Source: Candidatus Gastranaerophilales bacterium (GTDB taxonomy: Bacteria; Cyanobacteriota; Vampirovibrionia; Gastranaerophilales; Gastranaerophilaceae). Taken from it: a stretch of 45,890 nt of DNA. Below the pieces are notes generated by a model. That model had not been told where the DNA came from and made no database searches. It worked only from the letters and a program-made list of their open reading frames with translations. The position numbers and the translations under genes were made by a program. The number at the start of each line of letters is the position of its first letter. The stretch's first letter is position 1. The stretch lies in assembly GCA_947630045.1 (NCBI GenBank), contig CANRGC010000015.1, forward strand, positions 1 through 45,890, read 5' to 3'. Shown here piece after piece: positions 1-7,155 of the stretch.

Positions 1-609
1 CTACAAGTTTGCACCGGTAAGACCCTGAAACAAGTTCAGGGTGACAAACACACAGGGCGGCACGTAGGGTGGACTTTAGTCCACCAATTATTGTTTAAAC
101 TACTATAAAAACTTTTCTTTCGTGTACTTAATGAAATGTTATTACATAGAAAGCAATCGGTAGGCTAAAGCCTACCCTACAAGCTTTTGAGGAGAGGGCA
201 ACCTTTATGGTTGCGTCCCGCACTCGCACTTTTAATCTAACTAACTACAAGTTTGCACCGGTAAGACCCTGAAACAAGTTCAGGGTGACAAACACACAGG
301 GCGGCACGTAGGGTGGACTTTAGTCCGCCATGTTTAAGCAATAATCGGTAGGCTAAAGCCTACCCTACAAGCTACAAGTTTGCACCGGTAAGACCCTGAA
401 ACAAGTTCAGGGTGACAAACACACAGGGCGGCACGTAGGGTGGACTTTAGTCCACCATGTTTAAGCAATAATCGGTAGGCTAAAGCCTACCCTACAAGCT
501 ACAAGCTTACACCGGTAAGACCCTGAAACAAGTTCAGGGTGACAATCACGTAGGGTGGACTTCAATGCGAAGAATGTAGCAATCGGCAGGCTAAAGCCTA
601 CCCTACAAG
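1..609. repeat. REP-like array with 127-bp tandem repeat
   Basis: Four related copies begin with CTACAAG: about 1-183 (interrupted by about 55 bp of other sequence), 245-371 and 372-498 (both 127 bp and nearly identical), and 499-609 (shortened and diverged). Each full unit carries three perfect or near-perfect hairpins: CCCTGAA-5 nt-TTCAGGG, GGTGGAC-TTTA-GTCCACC and GGTAGGC-TAAA-GCCTACC. The last two are near copies of one element in opposite orientation, each flanked by GTAGGG or its complement. There is no open frame of note. The units abut directly without unique spacers, which excludes CRISPR. The form resembles REP/BIME clusters, but no RAYT transposase is in the window. Confidence 0.85.
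106..145 (+). repeat. Direct repeat copy A flanking the REP array
   Basis: About 40 bp reading ACTTTTCTTTCG then CTTAATGAAATGTTATT recur with a few changes at 612-650. The two copies sit inside the first REP unit and just after the last one, so they bracket the tandem array. Function is unknown; they may mark the ends of an ancestral element. Confidence 0.7.
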
Positions 610-611
610 CT

Positions 612-756
612 AAAAACTTTTCTCTCGTACACTTAATGAAATGTTATTGCGAAGGACTGTTTGAGTGGCAAAGTCACGAGTTGTCCGAAGCAATGATATT
701 GAGCGGAAATTCTGACGGGCTTTAGCCCCCGTAATTTCGCAATCTTATGAACTTTT
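612..756. repeat. REP array flank: direct repeat copy B and two hairpins
   Basis: 612-650 is the second copy of the sequence at 106-145. At 646-694 an imperfect inverted repeat (ATTGC-GAA-GGAC against GTCC-GAA-GCAAT) forms a long hairpin with a symmetrical GAA/GAA internal loop. At about 716-732 a GGGCTTTAGCCC palindrome shares the CTTTAG core of the REP palindromes upstream. No gene is seen. The stretch lies immediately beyond the 3' end of the radical SAM gene and could supply its transcription stop. Confidence 0.6.
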
Positions 757-1635
757 CTACATCCAATCGTTTGCAAAAGCTTTGGTATTGTGTTTTGCGC
801 AAATATAACACTTTTCAGTATCCAAATGAATTTTCTTGGAACAGTTTTCTATGGAATAACCTGAACGTGCTCTAAAATCATTACATAAAATGGGGCATGA
901 AAAAATTCCTTTTGCGCTTACAATTCTTGAATTTTTACAATCTAAATTATCTTTGTTAACGCTTTCTTCTTCAATCTGTTTAAAAGTTTGGGGATTAGAA
1001 TCAAAATAGGGGATAATTTTTAAATTTATTTGTCCGATTTCAAAATCAAATTTTCTGCAAAGCTCTCTAAAACCTTCAAATAAAACCTCTCGCCTTTCTT
1101 TGTAATAATCTGTAACCGTAATTATAGGGTTAAAGTCATACTTATAAAGATTTTGCAGGGCAAACAAAGCCTTTCGGAAACTTCCTCTCCCTCTTATCTG
1201 GTCATTTTTCTGTTCGTTAAAATGTTCAAAACTTATTCTGTATATTGTTTCAAAATCTGACTCATCATCAATTTTCCTTAAAAATCGTGCCTTTTTGTCG
1301 TTTATAAATGTTCCGTTTGTTAAAACGGTTGTGTTTGAAATCTTGAGGCACATTCTTAAAATTGAATTAAAGTCGGGGTGTGTCATGGGCTCTCCGCCCG
1401 TCAGATAAATCGACTTTATTTTTTCTTTTTTACAGGCAATAAGTGTTTGCTTGATTTTGTCAATGCCGAGAAAGTCTTTTTCTTTTTTATAAGCGCTTTT
1501 TTCAATGTAACAGTGAGTGCATTTTAAATTACATGATTTATTTGTCAATTCGAAAAATAAATTGTTTAATTCTTCCATCTCAACTATTGGGGAAAGCATA
1601 AACCCTTTTTTTGCGGTTTCTTCTAATTTTTGCAC
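757..1635 (-). CDS. Radical SAM protein with extra C-terminal cysteines
   Basis: A 292-residue radical SAM enzyme. The [4Fe-4S]/SAM motif is C35-x3-C39-x2-C42 (CNLKCTHC), followed by the glycine-rich SAM motif TGGEP near residue 80. The C-terminal fifth holds at least seven cysteines (DCKN, FSCPILC, ENCS, EKCYIC), consistent with a SPASM-like auxiliary cluster region, although the spacing was not matched to a family. Start is GTG at 1635 with GGAGAG about 8 nt upstream. It stands alone: upstream is pilO in the same orientation after a 120-bp gap, downstream the REP array. No precursor peptide is visible nearby, so a peptide-maturation role is possible but unsupported. The substrate is unknown. 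Confidence 0.8.
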   Translation of the reverse strand: MQKLEETAKKGFMLSPIVEMEELNNLFFELTNKSCNLKCTHCYIEKSAYKKEKDFLGIDKIKQTLIACKKEKIKSIYLTGGEPMTHPDFNSILRMCLKISNTTVLTNGTFINDKKARFLRKIDDESDFETIYRISFEHFNEQKNDQIRGRGSFRKALFALQNLYKYDFNPIITVTDYYKERREVLFEGFRELCRKFDFEIGQINLKIIPYFDSNPQTFKQIEEESVNKDNLDCKNSRIVSAKGIFSCPILCNDFRARSGYSIENCSKKIHLDTEKCYICAKHNTKAFANDWM

Positions 1636-1755
1636 TTTTTATTCTCTCCATAACCTTTTTTTAACAAAAGCCATGGTAAAAAGTTCAATTTCAAAAGAAA
1701 ATTACTCAACAAGGCAAGTTTTTAAAATCAATTTGAGCTAATTCCAAAACAAGAA

Positions 1756-2340
1756 TTAATTAGTCTTTGTATAGTATCTTATTTTAAGATTTGCGATTAA
1801 AACGCTCTTATCCCTTTGCCACGAAACAATTTCAACCTGTGCAATATTAACAAGGTAATCTTCCGAAAGAAGGGTTTTTAAGAAAGTCTGAATTTCGGAA
1901 TACGTGCCAACTATAGTTGTCGTAAGTTCGCATGTATTAAGCCCGTCAACTTTTAATTTAAAAATTTCATCGTCTTGAGGAGCATAATTATAATCAACTG
2001 ACCTTATCCTTATGTTTGAAGCTTTTGCGATAGTAATCATATCGTCAAACAAAGGCGCAAATGAAGCCTCGACGCCAAATTTTAAGCCTTCAACCGTGAA
2101 AACTTTTTTGGCTTCGGGGTTTGCTTCCTCTTTAATTAATCTTGCCAAATCAGCTTCAAGCTGTGTTTTTTGTTCAGTCAACGTTTGAATTTGGGCTGTT
2201 TTATCGTTATAAGATTTAATGTTGCCGAATGCCGAATTGGCGAAATAACCAATTCCAATTATTCCAAGGGCAATAACCATAATCGGCAATGCCACAAAAA
2301 CCAATTGTTCTTTAACTATTTCATTAAAATTAATCTGCAT
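1756..2340 (-). CDS. pilO: Type IV pilus inner-membrane assembly protein PilO
   Basis: 194 residues with one N-terminal membrane segment (about residues 13-35), a short coiled coil (about 40-70) and a C-terminal periplasmic ferredoxin-like domain, the layout of PilO/GspM-like alignment-complex proteins. PilO pairs with PilN in the periplasm and links PilM at the cytoplasmic face to the secretin. The ATG follows directly on the TAA of the upstream PilM-PilN gene with no base between, so the two are surely co-translated. The family call rests on topology and context more than on strong motifs. PilP and PilQ are not in the window. Confidence 0.7.
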   Translation of the reverse strand: MQINFNEIVKEQLVFVALPIMVIALGIIGIGYFANSAFGNIKSYNDKTAQIQTLTEQKTQLEADLARLIKEEANPEAKKVFTVEGLKFGVEASFAPLFDDMITIAKASNIRIRSVDYNYAPQDDEIFKLKVDGLNTCELTTTIVGTYSEIQTFLKTLLSEDYLVNIAQVEIVSWQRDKSVLIANLKIRYYTKTN

Positions 2341-4059
2341 TTATTTTGCTTCCTTTAAGCTTGCATCAACATCGGGAACACTCGGCGGTGTTGAACTTGT
2401 TGAAGTTGTTCCCGAAGAATCGGAACTTGATGTTCCGTTTTGTGAATTTTCATCTTTTGAAACTCTGTTTCCTGATTCGTCAAAAGATTTTTCATATGTA
2501 GTGTTTGAAATTTGGAAACTGAATGTTTGTTGACCGTTATCTTCGTTTAAGACAATTTGGTCAGCGTCTTGTGAGTCTGAAGCGGGTTCATCCTGAAATA
2601 CTTCAAGTTTGTTAAGTTTTATGTCTGAATTTAAAGCGAGCATTTTCAAACTTCTGAAATATGCGTAAATATCGTTTATATCAACAGAAAGCCCTTCAAT
2701 GCCAACTTCTCCGCCATTTTTGCTTATAAAATATGTTAACCAAACCTTGGATGGAATGTCGGTTGAAAGCGAGTCATAAAAATTAAGCATTTTAATGTTA
2801 TTGGCATTTATTTTTTTTGCAATAGCTCCGACATTTGCCTTGATTTTATTGTTAAGTTGAGTAATTTCGGAATTAAGCCCGTCAATCTTCCCTTGTTGTT
2901 CCGTTGCTTTATTTGCATAAACAGAGCTTAAAGTTAATAAAAGCCCGATAAGAACTCCGCTTACGGCAACAGCGAGAATGCAAAGAAGAATGCTTGCGGT
3001 TTTTACAAAATCAGATGTAATATCAAATTTTCTGCCGCCAATTTCGATTGAGCCGTATAAAACGCTTCCGTCGAAACTGTCAATATGCATTACGTTTAAG
3101 GTTGCAAAATCTCCGAGTTTCGGAACACTTGCGCCCAAAACGCTCAAACTCATTGATGAAGCAAGTTGTTTAATAACTTGAGGTGAAACATTGACACAAG
3201 GCTCTGTTCCATGGGTATTAGAATCAATTGCAATAATGTCATAATCAAAAACAATTGCATTTTTCAAAATTTTTGCAACAACATTATCTGTTTGAGAAAC
3301 AACAACGAGTTTTTTAGCCGGATAATTCGGCAAATATTGCGCAACCGCAGAGGCAAGAGCCGGATAAACGTCTTCGCCTTCAAAAGACATAATCGCAAAG
3401 GGAACCTCGATATAATCAAGAACCCTTGAGCCGCACATTTGGAAAATTGCGTAATTATTTGAATTGGCAAGTAAAATATCCCAATTTTCGTTATTTTCAA
3501 TTTCTTTTTGGCAAATGCCCGTTAAGGCGATACCTCTAGGAATTGCACTGACGGCACTTTCAATACCGACAATGGTTCCGCCCACATCAATAATAGCGTC
3601 TTGAATATCTTCAACAACTTTTGTCTGAATTGCGGAATAGAAAATATATTTTGTTGAAACGCCTTGATTTTCATTCATGTCTTTAAAGGCGCATGTCGCA
3701 TCTTCCTGTTTGAAAATGTAAGATTCGGTTGCTTCGGCTGCAACGATAGATTCAATTCCCGCATCGTCCACAAAAGAATCTTCAATGCTTCTAAAGCCGG
3801 AATAAACGTTAGGCAAGACCAAAAATACATTTGAATTTTCATATGAAAGTTCAAGTTCGTTAAATAAATCTGATACCGCCGCCCTAAAAGCGTTAGGATC
3901 TTGTATGGAACGAGAAGCTATGTTGTAATCAAGAAGCTTTTTTCCATATTTAATAACTTCGTTAGAATTTGTGTCGTATACGGCTGCCTCTAAACCCAGA
4001 TTTTGAGTTACTGCAAGCCCAACTACTTGTTTTTTTCCTGATTTTGTAATACCAAACAT
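2341..4059 (-). CDS. PilM-PilN fusion protein (GspL-like)
   Basis: 572 residues. The N-terminal 350 or so residues look like the actin-fold PilM domain (cytoplasmic): it opens GLAVTQNLGLEAAVY, in the place of the usual GIDIG phosphate loop. A single membrane segment follows at about 355-385, then a coiled coil rich in K/N/I and a PilN-like periplasmic domain, and a Ser/Thr/Pro-rich tail. PilM and PilN are normally separate; a fusion gives the topology of type II secretion GspL. It is the first gene of a two-gene unit with pilO. No clear Shine-Dalgarno precedes the ATG at 4059. The fold assignment is an inference from order and topology. Confidence 0.68.
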   Translation of the reverse strand: MFGITKSGKKQVVGLAVTQNLGLEAAVYDTNSNEVIKYGKKLLDYNIASRSIQDPNAFRAAVSDLFNELELSYENSNVFLVLPNVYSGFRSIEDSFVDDAGIESIVAAEATESYIFKQEDATCAFKDMNENQGVSTKYIFYSAIQTKVVEDIQDAIIDVGGTIVGIESAVSAIPRGIALTGICQKEIENNENWDILLANSNNYAIFQMCGSRVLDYIEVPFAIMSFEGEDVYPALASAVAQYLPNYPAKKLVVVSQTDNVVAKILKNAIVFDYDIIAIDSNTHGTEPCVNVSPQVIKQLASSMSLSVLGASVPKLGDFATLNVMHIDSFDGSVLYGSIEIGGRKFDITSDFVKTASILLCILAVAVSGVLIGLLLTLSSVYANKATEQQGKIDGLNSEITQLNNKIKANVGAIAKKINANNIKMLNFYDSLSTDIPSKVWLTYFISKNGGEVGIEGLSVDINDIYAYFRSLKMLALNSDIKLNKLEVFQDEPASDSQDADQIVLNEDNGQQTFSFQISNTTYEKSFDESGNRVSKDENSQNGTSSSDSSGTTSTSSTPPSVPDVDASLKEAK

Positions 4060-4177
4060 ATTTACTAATTTCTATAATCAACTTAAACTATTATACTATC
4101 CGATATTTATAATACAATAATGTAAAGTTGCATTAAAGCATTTTAAAAAAAATATACAATATATGGAGTATAATTCA

Positions 4178-4918
4178 GTGGAAAATTATATATACGGAAA
4201 AAACGCAGTTGTAGAAACTCTCTTAAATTCCCCCGAAAGAATAAATAAAGTCATTATCCAAAAAGGAATTGGGCTTGATAACAGGTTGAAAAAAATTGTA
4301 AATTTATGCAAAGACTGTTCCGTTGTCTATAATTTTGGCGACCTGAAAGGTTTTTTGAATGAAAATGGCGAAAAAGTCAATCTGCAAGGGGTTGTTGCTT
4401 ATGTTTCGCCTGTTCCGTATAAAGATTTTCAAGAGTTTTTGGATGAAAACAAATCGGGCGAATACAGAAAAATTATTGTGTTAGACGGAATATCCGACCC
4501 GCATAATTTTGGCGCAATCATAAGAACTGCCGCAGCAGGCGGATATGACGCCATTATAATCGGTCAAAGAAGGTGCTGCCCGATTAATGCAACGGTTGAA
4601 AAAATTTCTTCGGGCGCAGTTAATAAAGTTCCCATTATAAAAGTAAATAGCCTGAATAGCGCTATCCAAAAATTAAAAGAAAATGACTGGTGGATAATTG
4701 CGCTTGATGTTCATACGGAAGATAATTATCTTAACATTGATTACAAAAACATGAATTTTGCTCTTGTTTTTGGAAGTGAAGGGGACGGAATTACAAAGAC
4801 TATCTTAAATTTATCCGATTATAAAGTTAAATTACCGACACAATTTGAATCATTAAATGTTTCTTGTTGTTGTGCCGTTATAGTATATGAAACTCTGAGA
4901 CAAATAAATTATACATAG
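4178..4918 (+). CDS. rlmB: 23S rRNA 2'-O-ribose methyltransferase, SpoU/TrmH family (RlmB-like)
   Basis: A SPOUT-class RNA methyltransferase that transfers a methyl group from SAM to a ribose 2'-OH; the RlmB subgroup modifies G2251 of 23S rRNA. Numbered from GTG 4178, motif 1 is DGISDPHNFGAIIRTA (103-118), motif 2 LVFGSEGDGI (196-205) and motif 3 SLNVSCCCAVIVYE (225-238), forming the trefoil knot. The N-terminal substrate-binding domain (YGKNAVVETL) is present. An in-frame ATG at 4163 would add five residues but has no ribosome site; GGAG at 4165-4168 is 9 nt before the GTG, so GTG is preferred. The exact target nucleotide cannot be told from sequence. Confidence 0.88.
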   Translation: MENYIYGKNAVVETLLNSPERINKVIIQKGIGLDNRLKKIVNLCKDCSVVYNFGDLKGFLNENGEKVNLQGVVAYVSPVPYKDFQEFLDENKSGEYRKIIVLDGISDPHNFGAIIRTAAAGGYDAIIIGQRRCCPINATVEKISSGAVNKVPIIKVNSLNSAIQKLKENDWWIIALDVHTEDNYLNIDYKNMNFALVFGSEGDGITKTILNLSDYKVKLPTQFESLNVSCCCAVIVYETLRQINYT

Positions 4919-4968
4919 GATTTATAAATTCCCCTTTTATAATATTATAGAAGAAATCAGGAGATAAT

Positions 4969-5967
4969 ATGAAAACAAAAACCCCGAAAGCTCATAAATC
5001 GAATGAGATTTTTGAATTTGAAGATTTTGATGAAAGCCAAATAGAGCTTATTGAAGAAGAAAATCAGGAAGAAGACGGCGAAGACAAAAATCTTAAAGAA
5101 GACTATAAAAACTATGCAACGGACGACTCTGTCAAGGCATATCTTCAACAGATAGGAAAAATTCCTCTTTTATCTTTTGAAGAAGAAATGAAAATTGCTA
5201 AAGAAATTAAAGAAAATAACTCTATCAAAGCAAAAGAAACCCTCGTTAATTCAAACTTAAGGCTTGTTGTTTCAATTGCCAAAAAATATATAGGTAGGGG
5301 CTTATCCTTTCTTGATTTAATTCAAGAGGGAAACTTAGGGCTTATTAAAGCCGCCGAAAAGTTTGATTATGAAAAGGGGTATAAATTTTCAACTTATGCA
5401 ACTTGGTGGATACAACAGTCAATCACAAGAGGCATTGCCGATAAATCAAGAATGATAAGGCTTCCTGTTCATATGATTGAAACTTTGAGCAAAATTAAAA
5501 AAGCAACGTTCGATTTATCAATCGAGCTTGGAAGAATGCCCACAAAAGAAGAAACGGCAGAAAGGGTTGGAATTCCCGTCAGCAAGCTAACTCAGCTTTT
5601 AAAGTGTTCACAAGGGACGATTTCAATTGAAACTCCGGCAAATCAAAAAGATGATTCATCCAAAATCGCAGACTATATTGTTGATGAAACCGATTCCACT
5701 CCCGATACCAAAGTTACTCAAGAAAGCCTTTTAGACGACGTTAAAAGAATTTTAGACCAATTAAACCCGAAAGAAAAAGACGTTTTAATTTTAAGATACG
5801 GGCTTGATGATAACGGACAGAAAAAAACTTTGGACGAAATCGGCAACAGATACGGCGTTTCAAGAGAAAGAATAAGACAAATTGAAACAAGGGCGATTTC
5901 CAAATTGAAAAAACTGTGCAGAAATCAAAATCTGAGCAGCAATTTGAGAAACTATCTCGGTATATAG
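4969..5967 (+). CDS. rpoD: RNA polymerase sigma factor, sigma-70 group 1/2
   Basis: 332 residues. Region 1.2 ([17 protein letters not shown]), region 2 with the core-binding and -10-recognition helices ([20 protein letters not shown], then [13 protein letters not shown]), region 3 and region 4 with the -35-recognition helix ([20 protein letters not shown]) are all present. An acidic N-terminal stretch of about 45 residues replaces a full region 1.1. The ATG has an AGGAG site a few bases upstream, and a TATAAT at 4938-4943 may be its -10 box. Being complete and unlinked to an anti-sigma gene, it is probably the housekeeping sigma; a cyanobacterial-style group 2 paralogue is the alternative. 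It ends on the base before the stop of the convergent dxr gene. Confidence 0.9.
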   Translation: MKTKTPKAHKSNEIFEFEDFDESQIELIEEENQEEDGEDKNLKEDYKNYATDDSVKAYLQQIGKIPLLSFEEEMKIAKEIKENNSIKAKETLVNSNLRLVVSIAKKYIGRGLSFLDLIQEGNLGLIKAAEKFDYEKGYKFSTYATWWIQQSITRGIADKSRMIRLPVHMIETLSKIKKATFDLSIELGRMPTKEETAERVGIPVSKLTQLLKCSQGTISIETPANQKDDSSKIADYIVDETDSTPDTKVTQESLLDDVKRILDQLNPKEKDVLILRYGLDDNGQKKTLDEIGNRYGVSRERIRQIETRAISKLKKLCRNQNLSSNLRNYLGI

Positions 5968-5985
5968 CTAACCGAGAAGTTTTTT
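5956..5985 (+). terminator. Terminator hairpin built from the last codons of rpoD and dxr
   Basis: CTCGGT (5956-5961) and ACCGAG (5971-5976) pair around a 9-nt loop that holds both stop codons, followed by a T6 run (5980-5985). On the plus strand it has the form of a short intrinsic terminator for rpoD lying entirely inside coding sequence. Both genes spell a Leu-Gly pair as CTC GGT just before their stop, which creates the stem. The stem is only 6 bp, so strength is uncertain. Confidence 0.55.
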
Positions 5986-7113
5986 GGCAAAATTTCTTGT
6001 TTCAATATCTGCATTTAAAATATCGTCAAACGAAGGCTCTTTAATTTCCGTCGTGTTTTCAAGCGCTTTTTCAACAGTTTTTACAATTCCGTCGATATTA
6101 ATTTTCCCCTCAAGAAATTTATAAACCGCAACTTCATTTGCCGCATTTAAAACACAAGGGTAAATTCCGCCCTTTTTGCCGGCAAAATAAGCAAGTTTGA
6201 GGCAAGGAAATTTTTCTAAATCGGGCTTTTTAAAGGTCAAATTTTTGTCAAAGAAATTAAAAGAATTTGTTTCAACTCCCTTAATTCTTTTTGGATATGT
6301 TAGCGCAAACTGAATAGGAATATGCATGGAAGGGTTTCCAAGTTGACCTATAACAGAACCGTCAACCGTTTCAACGGCAGAATGCAAAATTGATTCGGGG
6401 TGAATAACAACTTTAATATTTTCATAATCTATATTAAAAAGGTGGTGCGCTTCTATAACCTCTAAGCCTTTATTCATAAGGGTTGCAGAGTCTATTGTTA
6501 TTTTTTTGCCCATAGACCAATTCGGGTGTTTTAGCGCATCTTGCGCCTTTGCCTTTATTATTTCTTCATGTGTTTTATTTAAAAAAGGACCGCCCGAAGC
6601 CGTTATAATAATGTTTTTTATAAAATGAAAATCGCCGTTTGAACTTTGAAGAATTGCGGAATGTTCCGAATCAACAGGCAAAATTTTGACATTGTTTTCT
6701 TTTGCTTTTTGCATAACAACATCCCCCGCCATAACAAGAGTTTCTTTGTTTGCAAGGGCAATATCAATCTTTTTTTCAATTGCAAGAAGGGTTGGCTTAA
6801 GGGCAACTATTCCTGTTGTTGCCGTCAAAAGCAAGTCTGTATCTTTTGTTGCAACTTCAATTAACCCCGAATTTGATGTCAAAACTTCAAGTTTCGGAAA
6901 TTCGTATTTTAATTTTTTATACCCTTCAAAATCAGATATATAAACTCTTTTAGGGTTATATTTTTTAATTTGGGGGATAAACTTTTCCAAATTTGAATTA
7001 CAAGCTAAACCTTCAACAACAAAATCTTCCCTGTTTTCAATTTTGTCTATAACTTCAAGCGCCTGCGTTCCGATTGAACCTGTTGAACCTAAAATCGTGA
7101 CTCTTTTTTTCAT
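5968..7113 (-). CDS. dxr: 1-deoxy-D-xylulose 5-phosphate reductoisomerase
   Basis: Converts DXP to 2-C-methyl-D-erythritol 4-phosphate with NADPH, the committing step of the MEP isoprenoid pathway in the cytosol. 381 residues, normal length. The NADPH-binding motif GSTGSIGTQ is at 9-17, ANKETLV at 121-127, the metal-site motif DSEHSA at 148-153 (Asp148, Glu150), and NKGLEVIEAH at 214-223 supplies the other acidic ligands and the substrate-binding Asn/Lys. No Shine-Dalgarno is seen; a TATAAT lies 11 nt upstream of the ATG on the minus strand, so the leader would be very short. It is divergent from the helicase gene across 42 bp and abuts rpoD tail to tail. Confidence 0.96.
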   Translation of the reverse strand: MKKRVTILGSTGSIGTQALEVIDKIENREDFVVEGLACNSNLEKFIPQIKKYNPKRVYISDFEGYKKLKYEFPKLEVLTSNSGLIEVATKDTDLLLTATTGIVALKPTLLAIEKKIDIALANKETLVMAGDVVMQKAKENNVKILPVDSEHSAILQSSNGDFHFIKNIIITASGGPFLNKTHEEIIKAKAQDALKHPNWSMGKKITIDSATLMNKGLEVIEAHHLFNIDYENIKVVIHPESILHSAVETVDGSVIGQLGNPSMHIPIQFALTYPKRIKGVETNSFNFFDKNLTFKKPDLEKFPCLKLAYFAGKKGGIYPCVLNAANEVAVYKFLEGKINIDGIVKTVEKALENTTEIKEPSFDDILNADIETRNFAKKLLG

Positions 7114-7143
7114 AAGAATATTTTATTATAAAAATATTAATGT

Positions 7144-7149
7144 TAGAAT
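7144..7149 (+). promoter_or_regulatory. -10 box six bases before the helicase start (leaderless candidate)
   Basis: TAGAAT ends 6 nt before the A of the ATG at 7156. A start site at the usual distance from the -10 would coincide with the start codon. No purine-rich ribosome site lies between. The 42-bp intergenic space also has to hold the dxr promoter. Confidence 0.45.
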
Positions 7150-7155
7150 GATTTT

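Noticed and set aside
1-609. CRISPR array
   Set aside because: Units are 127 bp, directly abutting and built of several palindromes; there are no short repeats with unique spacers and no cas genes.
1517-1741. Plus-strand 74-codon frame across the radical SAM start
   Set aside because: Antisense to a gene with clear motifs and lacking its own start signals.
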